A DNA stretch of 64,000 bases from Alentia gelatinosa (GCA_950022655.1 OX465579.1:51377950-51441949); one strand, 5' to 3'; shown: positions 10,610-21,372, counted from the stretch's first letter. Program-made: numbers and translations. The notes: a model not told the origin generated them from the letters alone.

Positions 10610-10880
10610 CCGAAGTGGAAATGGATGAGAGTTTAACCTGGGTGGTATTCGCAAAGAAGTAGTAAAAAATACCAGTGCCAGATTCTTTATGTTCCGGAAG
10701 CTAAGATGTTATTCAACAAAGGATGCTGCCATACAAGTTTACGTTTCAAGTATTCTGCTTGTAATAGAGCATTGTTGCTTTATAATTGATAGTTTGAAAA
10801 ACAGTGAAATAGATAGCATTGAAAGACTTCATCGAGGTATGAGATGCGCTCTTAGTCTGAATGGTAATATACACTCAGTA
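10610..10880 (+). pseudogene. LINE reverse-transcriptase C-terminal fragment
   Basis: Translation gives DESLTW, then FRKLRCYSTKDAAIQVY, SILLVIEHCC and IERLHRGMRCALSLN. This matches the region after the RT palm in APE-type LINE ORF2, where 'LP-x-I-E-Y-C' and a following 'I-x-x-L-x-x-x-x-x-R' are usual. No start and no palm motif are present, and the frame breaks on both sides. It is an old 5'-truncated scrap. Confidence 0.5.
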
Positions 10881-10984
10881 AGTAGTATGGAAAATGAAAC
10901 CTCAGCTGCTCGTGTAACCAGATCGGACTCTAAAATTATTTTTTCAGGATCCCGTTCACAAGGAGTTCCGTAATACAAAATACC

Positions 10985-12380
10985 TGTTTATTCGAGGAGC
11001 CAAGCTCACGGGATACCTATAGATATATTTATAAGTACCAAGACTGGCAATTTCTCATCTGATTCATTTTCTTTCATTATTTCTTACTTTCGTGTCAAAG
11101 GATAATATGAAGCCCTCATTGGACGATAAGGTACTTCGATGTAATCGGCTGTCTGAAAAGACATCTTTGGTGATTAAAAAAAAGGCGACATAAAGCCAGA
11201 GCTCATTAGGTCTGGGCAAGGAAACAGACATGGATGAAGCGTGGGGAGGAGGATCATATCATTGGATGGCTCACACACCTAACCAAAACAACCATCCAAA
11301 ATAAGAAGGTAGCCACAGTCTCATGCCTTTTTCATTACTAACTTTATGTTACTATAGCTCAATATTCTTAATTTCCGGTTGGTAGTGGTACAGCAGCAAT
11401 AACATACTGATATATGTTTGATTTCGGGTCCTGCCACTGCATCTCAGGCTCCCCTATCATAGCAATCTTATAGATTGCATCTCACTGTCATATAACCTTG
11501 ACTGTTGCTATGAAGTAAAACACCTAAATCTCATCAAACCAGCGCAGTATTCCCAGACATGGCTGTAAAGGAAGCACTATTCTTCTACGATGCCTATTAC
11601 GTACAGCGCCGTGTCATGGCAGTAGCTCAGGCCCACAGACTGACTTGGCTTTTTAATCTCCATGCTACGAGCCAAACGGACACCTTCCCACCCCGCTAAC
11701 AACATGCACCCGGCACACCCCCACTCCCTGCCCCCAGTGCTCCCTCAACTGCCCATTGTAGGGCGCGCTGCCACCTCCCCCACCCCTCCCAGCACAATGA
11801 CCAGTGGCCATTTGTCAGTAGGCCGGTGCTTAGGCTGGACTAATGCCCGCTAGGCCAGCTTGATGGTCATCAGTGGTCGGCGACGAGCGGCCTGGAGCCG
11901 ACTACGGGCCTCAATACGTGGTGATGAGCCGATGGGGATGTGCGGAACATGGGAGTGTGAACCTGCATATTAGTATACGTGTCACGAACGTGCGCTGACT
12001 TATGGGGCAGTGGCGATGTGTGAGTTACTGGATTACTCATTTACAGGGATGCTCTCAAAGTGGAGAGGTATATGTATCACTCACATTGGCTGACATACAG
12101 GGATTGGCAATGTGCAGGTTCCAGAGACAAACACTGCCAGTTCCATGATTACTTATTATAAAGCATGTGGGTAAATATGTTGCATACATAGAGTGACATA
12201 CTACGCCCTGGCATCGTGAATGTTACACCATTCGCATAGATAAACATGTCGTTTGTGGATTGCCATCATATTAGTTACAGTACTTGATACGAAACTGGAC
12301 GAGGTAAAAGCCGCGTTCAACGGAGCAATCCGGCATAATATGCAACCGTTAAGGGTGAATTAATTGTCAGTTGGCAGGAT
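10985..12380. other. No gene seen
   Basis: Noncoding DNA with a short GC-rich patch at about 11690-11900 that gives a Pro-rich 63-codon ORF without a recognisable domain. No transposon termini noted. Confidence 0.4.
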
Positions 12381-12384
12381 TCTG

Positions 12385-12704
12385 AAATTCTAGTTATTTG
12401 TATAGACAAGCCCAAATTTAAGCGGATGCATACTGTTACCTGTTGCAAACCCCAAACCCTGTCGACAAAAAAGATCTACGATAAACTGTCAGAGATAGTG
12501 CCTGCTAAAGATATCAGCAGAAGGGAACAATGGATCCTAGGCGATATTAACGTGGACATGAATAAGACTGGGTGGTCTGATCATAAGTTAGCAGTAGGAA
12601 TACTGGTATATAGCAACTAACCGACAAATCTACCCACCCCTGCCTATTTGGTAGTATGGTCATAGACTACATTTATACTAATTCACTTCAAACTACTAAA
12701 CAAG
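12385..12704 (+). pseudogene. LINE ORF2 endonuclease (APE) fragment
   Basis: Residues YDKLSEIV, REQWILGDINVDMNK and, after a frame change, VIDYIYTNS correspond to the second half of an APE endonuclease. GD(I/T)N contains the catalytic Asp/Asn pair. The same words occur in the LINE at 62937-63617 (FYEKLEEIV, ELWIIGDTNVDF, IIDHIYTNS). The N-terminal half, including the catalytic Glu, is missing or unrecognisable. The C-terminal SDH is lost in the deletion that joins this piece to the RT palm. Confidence 0.7.
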
Positions 12705-13191
12705 ATGAGAAATGATACTCTTCTGGACGATGGCTTTATGGAATTACTGAAATCATATTTAATGGATAGGACACAACGAGTAAAAGTCCAAGAGAATCGA
12801 TCTAATGAAGCAAATATAACATATGGAGTCCCGCAGGGCTCAGTTCTGGGCCCTGTGCTCTTTGTATATTACATTAATGGCCTCAAACATGCATTAAATG
12901 GATATGATTTTGAATTATATGCTGATGACCTTGTGGTTATGATGAATGGAGTTGATCCAGAGGAATTACTAAACAAAATGAGATATATGTTCGGAAAATT
13001 AATAAAATGGAGTAGGTCAATGAGTCTAACAATAAATATTTGCAAATCTAAACTGATGTGGTGTACCTCAACGAATAAAATGTGAAATGTGAAAAACCTA
13101 GATCTAGATTTTGAAGGAGTTAAACTGGAAACAGTACAGAAATATAAATATCTGGGAGTTGTAATAGATTCGGGGTTTACTTTTAAAGAAC
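12705..13191 (+). pseudogene. LINE ORF2 reverse-transcriptase palm fragment
   Basis: The translation contains LKSYLMDRTQRVKV, then ITYGVPQGSVLGPVLFVYYING (RT motif 4 region), ELYADDLVVM with the catalytic YADD, and W-S-x-S-M-S-L-T-I-N followed by KSKLMW. After a TGA at 13082 the same frame continues with KYKYLGVVIDSGFTFKEQ up to the insertion site at 13192. RT fingers are deleted upstream. It is non-functional because of the stop, the deletion and the insertions. Confidence 0.85.
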
Positions 13192-13196
13192 AAGCA

Positions 13197-14189
13197 CTGC
13201 ACGAAAACCACTATTTTACATATGTATATGAAACGCGTCTAACAGTAGGATTTTGCGTCTAGAAGTTTGACCTATTAGACGTCTCGTAGACCCTTATCTA
13301 GTGGCGTATATATGTGTCCATGGTGCGGTCTTATATACGTCATATATACGCCTTATTCTGTTTATAGAAGCCACCATCCAATAGTTCCAATCTTTGCAAC
13401 TTGGGGACACTACTGGTAGCATATTTAATTTTCCATTAAGTCTGTCTTATATGAAAAATACAATCTTATATTACCAATTTATTTTATAAAAACTTAATTA
13501 TGTTGCATTATGTTGCATTATGTTGTCTTTCTAATAGATCTTACTTTCAAACACCATTTCAATGTGTGGACAGTCAGGCTTACTATATAATCGCCTCCCC
13601 CCAATGTCTCTGTGCACCTGAAGTCTGACTCCCGACCCAGACTTCGACTCTGCCTTGTGAATGCGGCCACCACCCTCACAGCCACCCGCTCAGCCACCTG
13701 CTCAGGACTGAAAACATCTTACACACGCCGAGCGGCCGCTGAGGGTTTCCCACTGAGTCAACCTGTACAAACAGTGGCGGTGGGCAGCGGGCAGCGGGGG
13801 GCTTCTCACTGAGGCTGGCTTGGGGTGGCGTGGGGTGGTGGGGGGGGCAGTAGGGGGTGGGGTTGGGAGGTCGCGGGTGGCGGGTCAGTGTTGGTGTATG
13901 CTCTATCAACACACACAGGACGGGGCGGGCCGCGGGTCGCAATTTTTTTTGGGGGGTATCATATATACGCCTGGCGTATATATATTGCGCAGAGTATATT
14001 TTATCTTAAATACGCCAGGCGTGAAAGACAGCCAAGTCGCGCGCATCTACATATGGAAACTGTCTTGTAGACGCCCGAAACGTAGACGCGTATAAGAGGT
14101 GTATACAAATATAAACAGGCCACGATACAGCCGATACGTGCGTTATCGCAATGGTGTATATATATGTAAAATAGTGGTTTTCGTGCGTG
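13197..14189. mobile_element. Non-autonomous DNA transposon inserted in the LINE
   Basis: The ends are inverted. Left CTGCACGAAAACCAC continues TATTTTACATA; right TATGTAAAATAG continues TGGTTTTCGTGCGTG, about 30 bp of near-perfect TIR. Each side is flanked by AAGCA (13192-13196 and 14190-14194). Removing the element and one AAGCA brings the two halves of the LINE ORF back into frame, which supports both the boundaries and the 5-bp duplication. The interior has no transposase, many TATACGCC words and a GC-rich stretch with poly-G. Related terminal sequence occurs at about 39494 and 49125. Confidence 0.8.
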
Positions 14190-14194
14190 AAGCA

Positions 14195-15046
14195 GTCAGG
14201 ACAGTAATGTCAATTGAGAATAAAATCTTCAGATTAACGAAACTGAGACGATTTCTAACTATTGAAGCGAGTCTAAGAATTGTGAAACAGATTATTCTAC
14301 CAGAGATTGAATATTGTGATTTTTTACACGAAAGCATGCCTAAAAAATATATACAAAAATTTCAGGTACTAATAAATAAATCATTACGTATAGCATATAA
14401 TGTAAAAGATGTACGAGAGTTGACAGTCGATGAATTACTACAAAAATCTAAATTACATAGACTTGAAATTAGGAGGCTGATACTATCGTAAAACCGGATG
14501 AGGTTTAATCTTGGCCACCGTATTCACGACTGGAGTTTGGCAAAGTGACTTCATGAGGCGAAGCCGAGTGAAGTTCGGAGCCAAAACTTCAGGAGTGGAA
14601 TGCAGTGGCAAAGATTAAAACAAATCAGGTTTTGATTTTATCCTACCCTATCTCCTCGATTTTGGAATATTACGTGATAACAATGCTGGATGCCACTAGT
14701 GGCATATAAAACTATGTATGCCAGTCAGCGTGGCATACGGAAACCCAATGTTAAGCCTATGGGATTTTATATTAGGGGTAGGATAAATCTAATGCCTTTT
14801 ATTCATTGGTGGGTTTACAAAAATGATGGGGCAATGCAAGAGGCTCTTAGAATAACAAGGGGTAACACCAAATTACGTATTAAAGTGGATAGACCAAAAA
14901 TAGAAATCTATAGGAGGAGTCCGCTATATAAAGGAATTAAGGAATGGGATAAACTAAAAAAGGAATGTCAACTGATTACTAACAAAGAGATTTTTAAGAT
15001 GGATATGAAGGAATTTGTTATAAAAAGAGTAGAGGTAAATGGGTAA
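14195..15046 (+). pseudogene. LINE ORF2 C-terminal part, split by a palindromic element
   Basis: 14195-14491 encodes the thumb-like region (ENKIFRLTKLRRFL, ILPEIEYCDFLH, LINKSLRIAYNVKDVREL, LHRLEIRRL). After the insertion at 14490-14788 the ORF resumes at about 14800 with ITRGNTKLRIKVDRP, YRRSPLYKGIKEWDKL and FKMDMKEFVIKRV, the usual LINE C-terminal 'SPLYRGI..WN.L' region. It stops at 15044-15046. It continues directly from the palm fragment across the transposon at 13197-14189. Confidence 0.75.
14490..14788 (+). mobile_element. Palindromic element, copy A (AGGCGAAGCCGAG loop)
   Basis: Two imperfect inverted arms of about 65-70 bases (from AAAACCGGATGAGG to about 14553, and about 14569-14633 ending CAGGTTTT) surround an asymmetric loop TGAGGCGAAGCCGAG (14554-14568). 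A second module follows, bounded by TTTATCCTACCC (about 14637) and AGGGGTAGGATAAAT (about 14775-14788) and containing CAATGTTAAGCCTATGGG. The same two-part plan recurs at 19709, 30350 and 31335. It interrupts the LINE ORF. Confidence 0.7.
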
Positions 15047-15568
15047 AATGCAAAACTGTAAAGTAATGGGAAGAATCGCAACCGTTTATTTAAGTAACTA
15101 TAAACTAGATATAACATGTCTTTACTGGTCCGTTTTCCAGGTTCATCTTCGGGGTCTGTGATGTCCTGTTTTATATATATATGTATTTGTATAATGTATA
15201 CTGATAATTTTGTACCTTGTTTGCTAGTTTAAAGCAAACAAATGTGTTGTCATGTTTTGTATTGTTATTACTTTCACAGGTAACTCCAAGAAACAAGTAT
15301 AGTATGACATAAGGTCAAAGAATGAATAAATAAATGATAAAGTTAGGTCGAGCGACCAAAAATAGGAAACCAAAAATGATGAGTCCAATCAAAAAGTCCA
15401 ACGATAAAACATAATGGTCGTGCGACCAAATAGCCTCGTAAAGATAGCCCAGAGAATGTAAAATCACTGCTAAGGAAAACCTGACGACTGACTGTATCTG
15501 AAAAACATCGCCTGCGCGATGACGCTACTTGTCAATAAAACATTTAAAAAAAACCCCAACTTCATGTA

Positions 15569-15910
15569 GATGATTCCACAATACTCAGCGAATTCCTGAG
15601 TGATCATTTCCCGGTTATAGCATCACACAGAAACGCTAAGATCACCTGGAAGATGTCAGAATCTACCGGTAGGAACTATTGCCAATGCAATCGAATAGCT
15701 CACGAAGTATTCATAGAAAAACAACGAGATACAGACCCAACATATTTGTGTTCTGTTGCTATTGACAGTTTTACATTATTGGTCAATCACTCCCTGATCA
15801 ATCAAAAGTATCCAAGGAGGTGGCAAATTGTGCAGGTGATTCCAATCCCGAAAGCAGGTGACGTAAAAAGTATCGATAACTGAAGACCCATTTCACTCCT
15901 AAGTTAGCTT
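15569..15910 (+). pseudogene. LINE ORF2 fragment: endonuclease end fused to RT start
   Basis: DDSTILSEFLSDHFPVIA matches the C-terminal SDH-x-PV of APE endonucleases. A few residues later, with an internal deletion, comes the RT N-terminal segment LLVNHSLINQKYPRRWQIVQ, VIPIPKAGDVKSI, then N-stop-RPISLLS. The TGA at about 15881 and a second stop after SLLS show it is dead. It is a different copy from the LINE at 12385-15345. Confidence 0.7.
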
Positions 15911-15911
15911 A

Positions 15912-16685
15912 GCCAAATTATGTGGCTGCACTGCGAAAGATCTGCTGGGAGAGTAGGAAAGGTATAGCAGGTGAGTCAGCGCTCAGGTGTTCCTTTGAAA
16001 ATTCGGCAATGGCGACATGTCCCTCTGAAAGCCCTCTATATATTTCATGCCGTGAGGATATTCAATGATTCCCCTGCAATCAACGATCTTGCTGTTAAAA
16101 CAACATCGGTTAAAAACTCCTCTTAATAGAGAGAGGCCAAAGCCTCGGATAAGCTCGGGACTGTAATGCAATTTTGTCCTACTGTGACAGAATCCAAAAC
16201 CATGGTCAAGAAAGTCTAGGTTGCTATATCATCTAACCATCTCAACTTATACTTCATTCACCCAATATACCTTGCTAACTTAAACTTTGTTTGGTACCGC
16301 TGTTTGATCGTTATCCTTCTATCTGTAGAGCAGCTGTACAAGATATGAGTTAAATAGATGAACTGACACATAGGACAATAACATCGTGCAGTTATTGGAA
16401 GCACGCAACCTCCGTAGCAGGGATATGGTTTAGACGGGGCTTGCTAACTCACAGTAGAACACTACCACAAGTCTCCGTCAGTAGCAGGGATACTCGAAAC
16501 CTGTATCTTAGATAGGTGATAGGGCAGTAACGGTATATGGGCTACTGAATCAAATACTGTCGGATACATAGCTACCCAGATTGAAGCAAGGTAAATGTGC
16601 CATTTATATTGACTGACAGATAGGAAATAGTGATAGAGGAACGGGGACACATACAGTGATAGAGGGGGAGAAGAGCCAGCAATAA
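15912..16685. other. No gene seen
   Basis: Short ORFs only. The sequence from about 16462 to 16685 is AT-rich noncoding DNA leading into the duplicated block. Nothing recognisable. Confidence 0.4.
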
Positions 16686-17413
16686 TGAGCGACACAGGAG
16701 AGTGAAAGAAGGAGAGAGAAGATAGAATTATATGAAGTGGGCAGAAGGGACGGCGATTAAAGACAGAGAGACGGAAGAAACGGACAGAGCAACATGGGGA
16801 TAGATCACCATAGAGCTTAGGGGAGAAAAGCAGACAGACAGACAGAAACAGACGACAGAATCAGAGGGAAAGATAACCCAAAGTAAGGCATAAACATCCT
16901 CCGGTGATGAGTACATTGTGTTATGGTTCAAATTATTTGTATCCTTTGAATAAATGCAACCAATGATATAACACACGTTGTACCTGCACAGGACGAGATT
17001 ATGAGTTTATGTCTCTTTAGTTTACGCCTCTGCATACGTATATGTTAATCCCTGGGCTAGGCAAGTTGGAGTCATATCTATGCAAATCTATGCAACTTAT
17101 TGGATTTTGTGATCTCTGCACTTAGGGGACACCACTATTGGTTTTTTTTTAAAATTTGCTATCAACCATGCTGATCCGTGTTATTTGGAAAAAACGATCT
17201 TATATTACCAATGTTTCTTATAAAGATTTTTTCTAACCAGATTGGGTATCATTCGATTAAATGACATATGATAAACCTTATCTCTACTTTATCTGGGAAA
17301 TATGCTTTGGAATAAATTATCGAGAAGTACACAATAAGGCCCGGCATCCACCTACTACGATAGAATCGTAGACCTCCCGATATGGCACCGATACAAAATG
17401 TTAAAATCGGTGC
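16686..17413. repeat. Local duplication, copy 1
   Basis: Nearly identical to 17657-18385 (offset 971-972). Both start tgagcgacacagg and run into the left half of a TA-flanked MITE. Copy 1 is cut inside the MITE at ...aaaatcggtgc. The few differences are single bases and a T/A homopolymer length. The word ctgcacttaggggacacc near 17116 belongs to the dispersed repeat also seen near 13400, 39690 and 49320. Confidence 0.9.
17337..17413. mobile_element. TA-flanked MITE, copy 2 (5' fragment only)
   Basis: Begins AGGCCCGGCATCCACC after TA at 17335-17336, identical to the start of the copy at 18309, and stops where the 248-bp segment begins. Confidence 0.75.
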
Positions 17414-17658
17414 TGGCAGTGACTTGCAGCACTCCGCTAATTTATGTGTGCAAAGGATCACAGGAGTTGAAGGGAAAAAAGAGTAAAAAATGTGCTTAGA
17501 GCATATTCTGTGCTTGACTTTCACTAAGATGTCAACAGATATACCAGCACACTTTGAATCCAGCTTGGACAGCAGATTTCCTTCTGTAATTCATCAAATA
17601 CTTATACTTGAAGGTATATAATAAAATAAAAATGTATTACCACTACTGCGAGCTCGTG
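17411..17658. repeat. 248-bp segment X, copy 1
   Basis: Base-for-base match by eye to 20299-20546, from tgctggcagtgacttgc to gcgagctcgtg. Here it lies exactly between the two duplicated copies, truncating a MITE on its left. No terminal inverted repeat, ORF or tRNA-like promoter was seen. Confidence 0.9.
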
Positions 17659-18385
17659 AGCGACACAGGAGAGTGAAAGAAGGAGAGAGAAGATAGAATT
17701 ATATGAAGTGGGCAGAAGGGACGGCGATTAAAGACAGAGAGACGGAAGAAACGGACAGAGCAACATGGGGATAGATCACCATAGAGCTTAGGGGAGAAAA
17801 GCAGACAGACAGACAGAAACAGACGACAGAATCAGAGGGAAAGATAACCCAAAGTAAGGCATAAACATCCTCCGGTGATGAGTACATTGTGTTATGGTTC
17901 AAATTATTTGTATCCTTTGAATAAATGCAAACAATGATATAACACACGTTGTACCTGCACAGGACGAGATTATGAGTTTATGTCTCTTTAGTTTACGCCT
18001 CTGCATACGTATATGTTAATCCCTGGGCTAGGCAAGTTGGAGTCATATCTATGCAAATCTATGCAACTTATTGGATTTTGTGATCTCTGCACTTAGGGGA
18101 CACCACTATTGTTTTTGTTTTTTTAATTTGCTATCAACCATGCTGATCCGTGTTATTTGGAAAAAACGATCTTATATTACCAATGTTTCTTATAAAGATT
18201 TTCTCTAACCAGATTGGGTATCATTCGATTAAATGACATATGATAAACCTTATCTCTACTTTATCTGGGAAATATGCTTTGGAATAAATTATCGAGAAGT
18301 ACACAATAAGGCCCGGCATCCACCTACTACGATAGAATCGTAGACCTCCCGATATGGCACCGATACAAAATGTTAAAATCGGTGC
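17657..18385. repeat. Local duplication, copy 2
   Basis: Second copy of 16686-17413. This copy continues into the complete MITE at 18309-18592, so it looks like the parental arrangement. Confidence 0.9.
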
Positions 18386-18592
18386 CATATCGGGAAGGTG
18401 CAAAATCGTAGACATATGTTTAGACATGCCAATCTACCACGCATTGTATGGGTTTTTTATCGGTGTCTAATCGCAGAAACGTGGTCAACTGCCCCGATAT
18501 TAGGTAACCTTCCGACGCGATTTTGATTTTGTATCGGGAGGTGCATTGTAGACCATATTGGAGCCATATCGTAGTAGGTGGACGCCGGGCCT
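18309..18592. mobile_element. TA-flanked MITE, copy 3 (complete)
   Basis: TA at 18307-18308 and 18593-18594. Termini are AGGCCCGGCATCCACCTACT and the complement of AGGCCCGGCGTCCACCTACT. Internal words CTACGAT, CCGATATGG and ATCGGTGCCATATCGG form many short inverted repeats. No coding capacity. Best-preserved copy of the family in the window. Confidence 0.85.
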
Positions 18593-18920
18593 TACTACCT
18601 AGAGGTGAACTTTTTAAGATAGCGGTAAAGCAAGAATTCTTGGCTGACGGTTTTTTGGATGTAGGCTAAGTATAACAAGGACACTAGTTTGAAAATGAAG
18701 TTATGATCAAAAGATCATGAGTTGTATTTAGGTTTATGCGATCGAAAGAACAAATATTATCCTCAAAATGTATATATATATAACACTATAATAGACTGAA
18801 TAAGATGGTCTCTGATTTATAAAAATGTTTAAGTATGATCAAATAGGGTGAATGACTGTTCTTGTCGCTGTGGAGTCGGTACCGTGGAGTCCTGTATGTC
18901 AATTTGTGTGACTAAGGGGT

Positions 18921-19199
18921 CCCTCCCACCTACTACGATTAACTCTACGATTAACCCTTTGGCCGTGTCGGTGACAAACTGAAAAAATCGTGGAGGTGTC
19001 GCAGACCAACTCCTCAATTAGTCAGGTTTTGTCGCCAACAAACTCGCTGCGTGCCGACGGGCTACGACGCGCTACAACAAAAAAACGTTAATCGTAGAGG
19101 GTCTACGAAATTCAAACATGTTTGAATTTCGTAGCCCGTCGTAGCCTGTCGTAGCCCGTCGGAAGGTTAATCGTAGAGCGTGGTGGGCTGTCGTCGCAA
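18921..19199. mobile_element. Related MITE with CCCACCTACTACGATTAA terminus
   Basis: Starts after TA with AGGGGTCCCTCCCACC and ends ...AATCGTAGAGCGTGGTGGG, a weak inverted match. The interior is built from CTACGA, GTAGCCCGTCG and TCGTAG words and contains the perfect palindrome at 19103-19134. Boundaries are approximate. Confidence 0.5.
19103..19134. repeat. Perfect 32-bp palindrome
   Basis: Arms CTACGAAATTCAAACA and its exact complement abut without spacer. It lies inside the MITE-like unit at 18921-19199. Confidence 0.95.
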
Positions 19200-19230
19200 T
19201 AAGGCCTCCCACCTACTACAATGGTCTACG

Positions 19231-19299
19231 ATTAAGTCCCCGATAGCGCTGAGTGTTGCCGACGGCGTCGGCAACACTCAGCGCTATCGGGGACTTAAT
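19231..19299. repeat. Perfect 33-bp inverted repeat with 3-nt spacer
   Basis: Arm 1 (19231-19263, attaagtccccgatagcgct...) is exactly complementary to arm 2 (19267-19299), with ggc between. It follows a fresh family terminus, AGGCCTCCCACCTACTAC, after TA at 19199-19200. The unit therefore looks like a second, 3'-truncated MITE that ends in this hairpin. Confidence 0.95.
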
Positions 19300-19708
19300 C
19301 CAGCATTCTTTCGTTTTCCTAACCATTTAGAAATATAGATTAACTTTCAAAACACCATTGTTCTATGGGTATCTCATTTATAAAGCAGAAGCTGGAATCG
19401 GAGTGTAGAGGGATACTGATATGCAGGGAGTCGGTGTATGGAGAGGCAACAGTTGCTGGGAGGCGGTGGCAGCGGCAGTAGCCGAAGCGCTGTGGCGGTT
19501 GTTGTGTGCACAGGGGACTGTGGGTAAACCTTTTTAAGCTTTCTATCTATTAATAGTATATATGAATGCATACGTATTCGCGCACATATGTATGTGTGTA
19601 TGTGCACCTATGTACATGTATTTGGCTACTCATATACATATGTTTGCGCATGGTAACCATGACAGCAATTACATGCATCAACTATCATGCTTGTGCTATA
19701 TTAAAGAT

Positions 19709-19981
19709 GAAAGAAATAGGTTCTGGTCAAAGTCGTCGTTCCCCACGAGTTTGATGCGGAGTTATATGAACAAGGCGACAGCCGAGTGAATATCAAATAG
19801 CATTCAAACGAGTTGGAGAACGACTTCTTTGACCAAAACGAGTTGCTTTCTGTATTTATCTCACCCTTGTACACACCTAAGAATAGACAACACACAGGAT
19901 ATAAACCATGGAGAACGGACTACAATACTTGCACGGGCAATGTTAAGTCTATGACATTTATTCCAAGGGTGAGATAATATA
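19709..19981 (+). mobile_element. Palindromic element, copy B (AGGCGACAGCCGAG loop)
   Basis: Imperfect arms (19709-19770 and 19787-19850; both carry ggtcaaag and cgagtttga-like words) flank the loop AAGGCGACAGCCGAG at about 19772-19786. The second module is bounded by TATTTATCTCACCCTTG (19853) and CAAGGGTGAGATAATAT (about 19964) and contains GGCAATGTTAAGTCTATG. It is the reverse-orientation sister of the copy at 30350-30640. Confidence 0.75.
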
Positions 19982-20298
19982 TATGGTGGAGACGGACCTG
20001 CACGGTGTCACCTACAGTAACTGAGGAATAACCTTATGGAATAGGTGACATAATGACAAGATAAGTGAATTTGGAATATCTTCTATTCTTACTGAAGAAG
20101 ACAGATGACCATACACAGATATGTATTTGTAACATTTATTATATACCTGTGCCAGTATGTTACACAAATACCAACCTCTGCTAGGGTATTGGTATTAAAT
20201 ATATACCGGCACAGTATGTGGTATAAAATGACGTACCACCCTACTTTGAATACAAATTCTGATTGGCTGAAAAAAATTGCATTGACCTACTTATGAAA

Positions 20299-20546
20299 TG
20301 CTGGCAGTGACTTGCAGCACTCCGCTAATTTATGTGTGCAAAGGATCACAGGAGTTGAAGGGAAAAAAGAGTAAAAAATGTGCTTAGAGCATATTCTGTG
20401 CTTGACTTTCACTAAGATGTCAACAGATATACCAGCACACTTTGAATCCAGCTTGGACAGCAGATTTCCTTCTGTAATTCATCAAATACTTATACTTGAA
20501 GGTATATAATAAAATAAAAATGTATTACCACTACTGCGAGCTCGTG
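20299..20546. repeat. 248-bp segment X, copy 2
   Basis: Apparently identical to 17411-17658. Flanks differ (gaaatg on the left, gaatat on the right), which fixes the segment boundaries independently of the duplication. Confidence 0.9.
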
Positions 20547-21081
20547 GAATATTTTTATCAAAAGAAACGCGGTATGTGAGTATGTACCAGTAAGGTATAT
20601 ACATTTTATCTTATTATCATAACAATGTATACAGTTACAGAGCAATTCTCATCAATATACAATCACAATCCCTTCTGTGGAGTTCATATAATATATAAGT
20701 CCTCTTGGTTGCAGCTGTACTATCAGTCTACCAGTCCTACTGATTCTCCCTTCAGTAATTGTTTAATGTCTCCTTAACCTATGGATAGAGATGATCCATA
20801 AGTGGTACAATATGGTGGAAGCAGTCATCAATCTCTGTTCCTTTTTTCCTCCAGTGCTGGGATGATAGTAGCTCGTAGAGAAATCCTCAGTATGGGCCTC
20901 TGGAGCCTGGAATCCTATGGTGTTCCAGCCTCCTCACTGTAGTGGTAATGCTCAGCATCCTGAGATGTTGAAGCCTCGGTGTTTGGGTGAAGAGTGATTC
21001 TTGTTTGAGCATCTGACTGCTGATATACTTTCTCAAGGGTCAGTGCAACAAAAAGCTGGGAACGGTTCACATAGGACTTAT
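20547..21081. other. No gene seen
   Basis: AT-rich DNA. A 60-codon minus-strand ORF at 20915-21097 has no recognisable domain. Confidence 0.4.
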
Positions 21082-21083
21082 TA

Positions 21084-21372
21084 GCCCCGGCGTCCACCTA
21101 CTACGACACGGCTCCGATATGGTCTACGATGCACCTCCCAATAAAAAAAATTAAAATCCTGTTGAAAGGTCACCTAATATTGGGGCAGTTGACCACGTTT
21201 CTGCGATTAGACACCAAAAACAATACCTTTTACAATGCATGGTGGATTGGCAAGTCCAGACATATATGTCTATGATTTTGCACCTTCCCGATATGTCTCT
21301 GATATTTGCTTTTTGATTTGATGCCATGTCCGTAGGTATAAATTTCTATCATAGTAGGTAAACGCCAGGCCT
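21084..21372. mobile_element. TA-flanked MITE, copy 4
   Basis: TA at 21082-21083 and 21373-21374. Starts GCCCCGGCGTCCACCTACTA and ends with the complement of AGGCCTGGCGTTTACCTACT. The interior is related to copies 1 and 3, partly as their reverse complement (accacgtttctgcgattag; ttgcaccttcccgatatg). Confidence 0.8.

Larger units (their letters stand above)
12385..15345 (+). mobile_element. LINE remnant (APE-type, CR1/L2-like) interrupted by two insertions
   Basis: Fragments of one ORF2 occur in order on the plus strand: endonuclease (12385-12700), RT palm (12705-13191), RT thumb (14195-14491) and C-terminus (14800-15046). An AT-rich 3' UTR follows, ending near 15345 in aatgaataaataaatgata, a short tandem tail as in CR1/L2-type LINEs. 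The RT fingers are deleted between endonuclease and palm. The copy is split by a DNA transposon (13197-14189) and a palindromic element (14490-14788). It resembles the LINE at 62577-64000. Confidence 0.8.
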
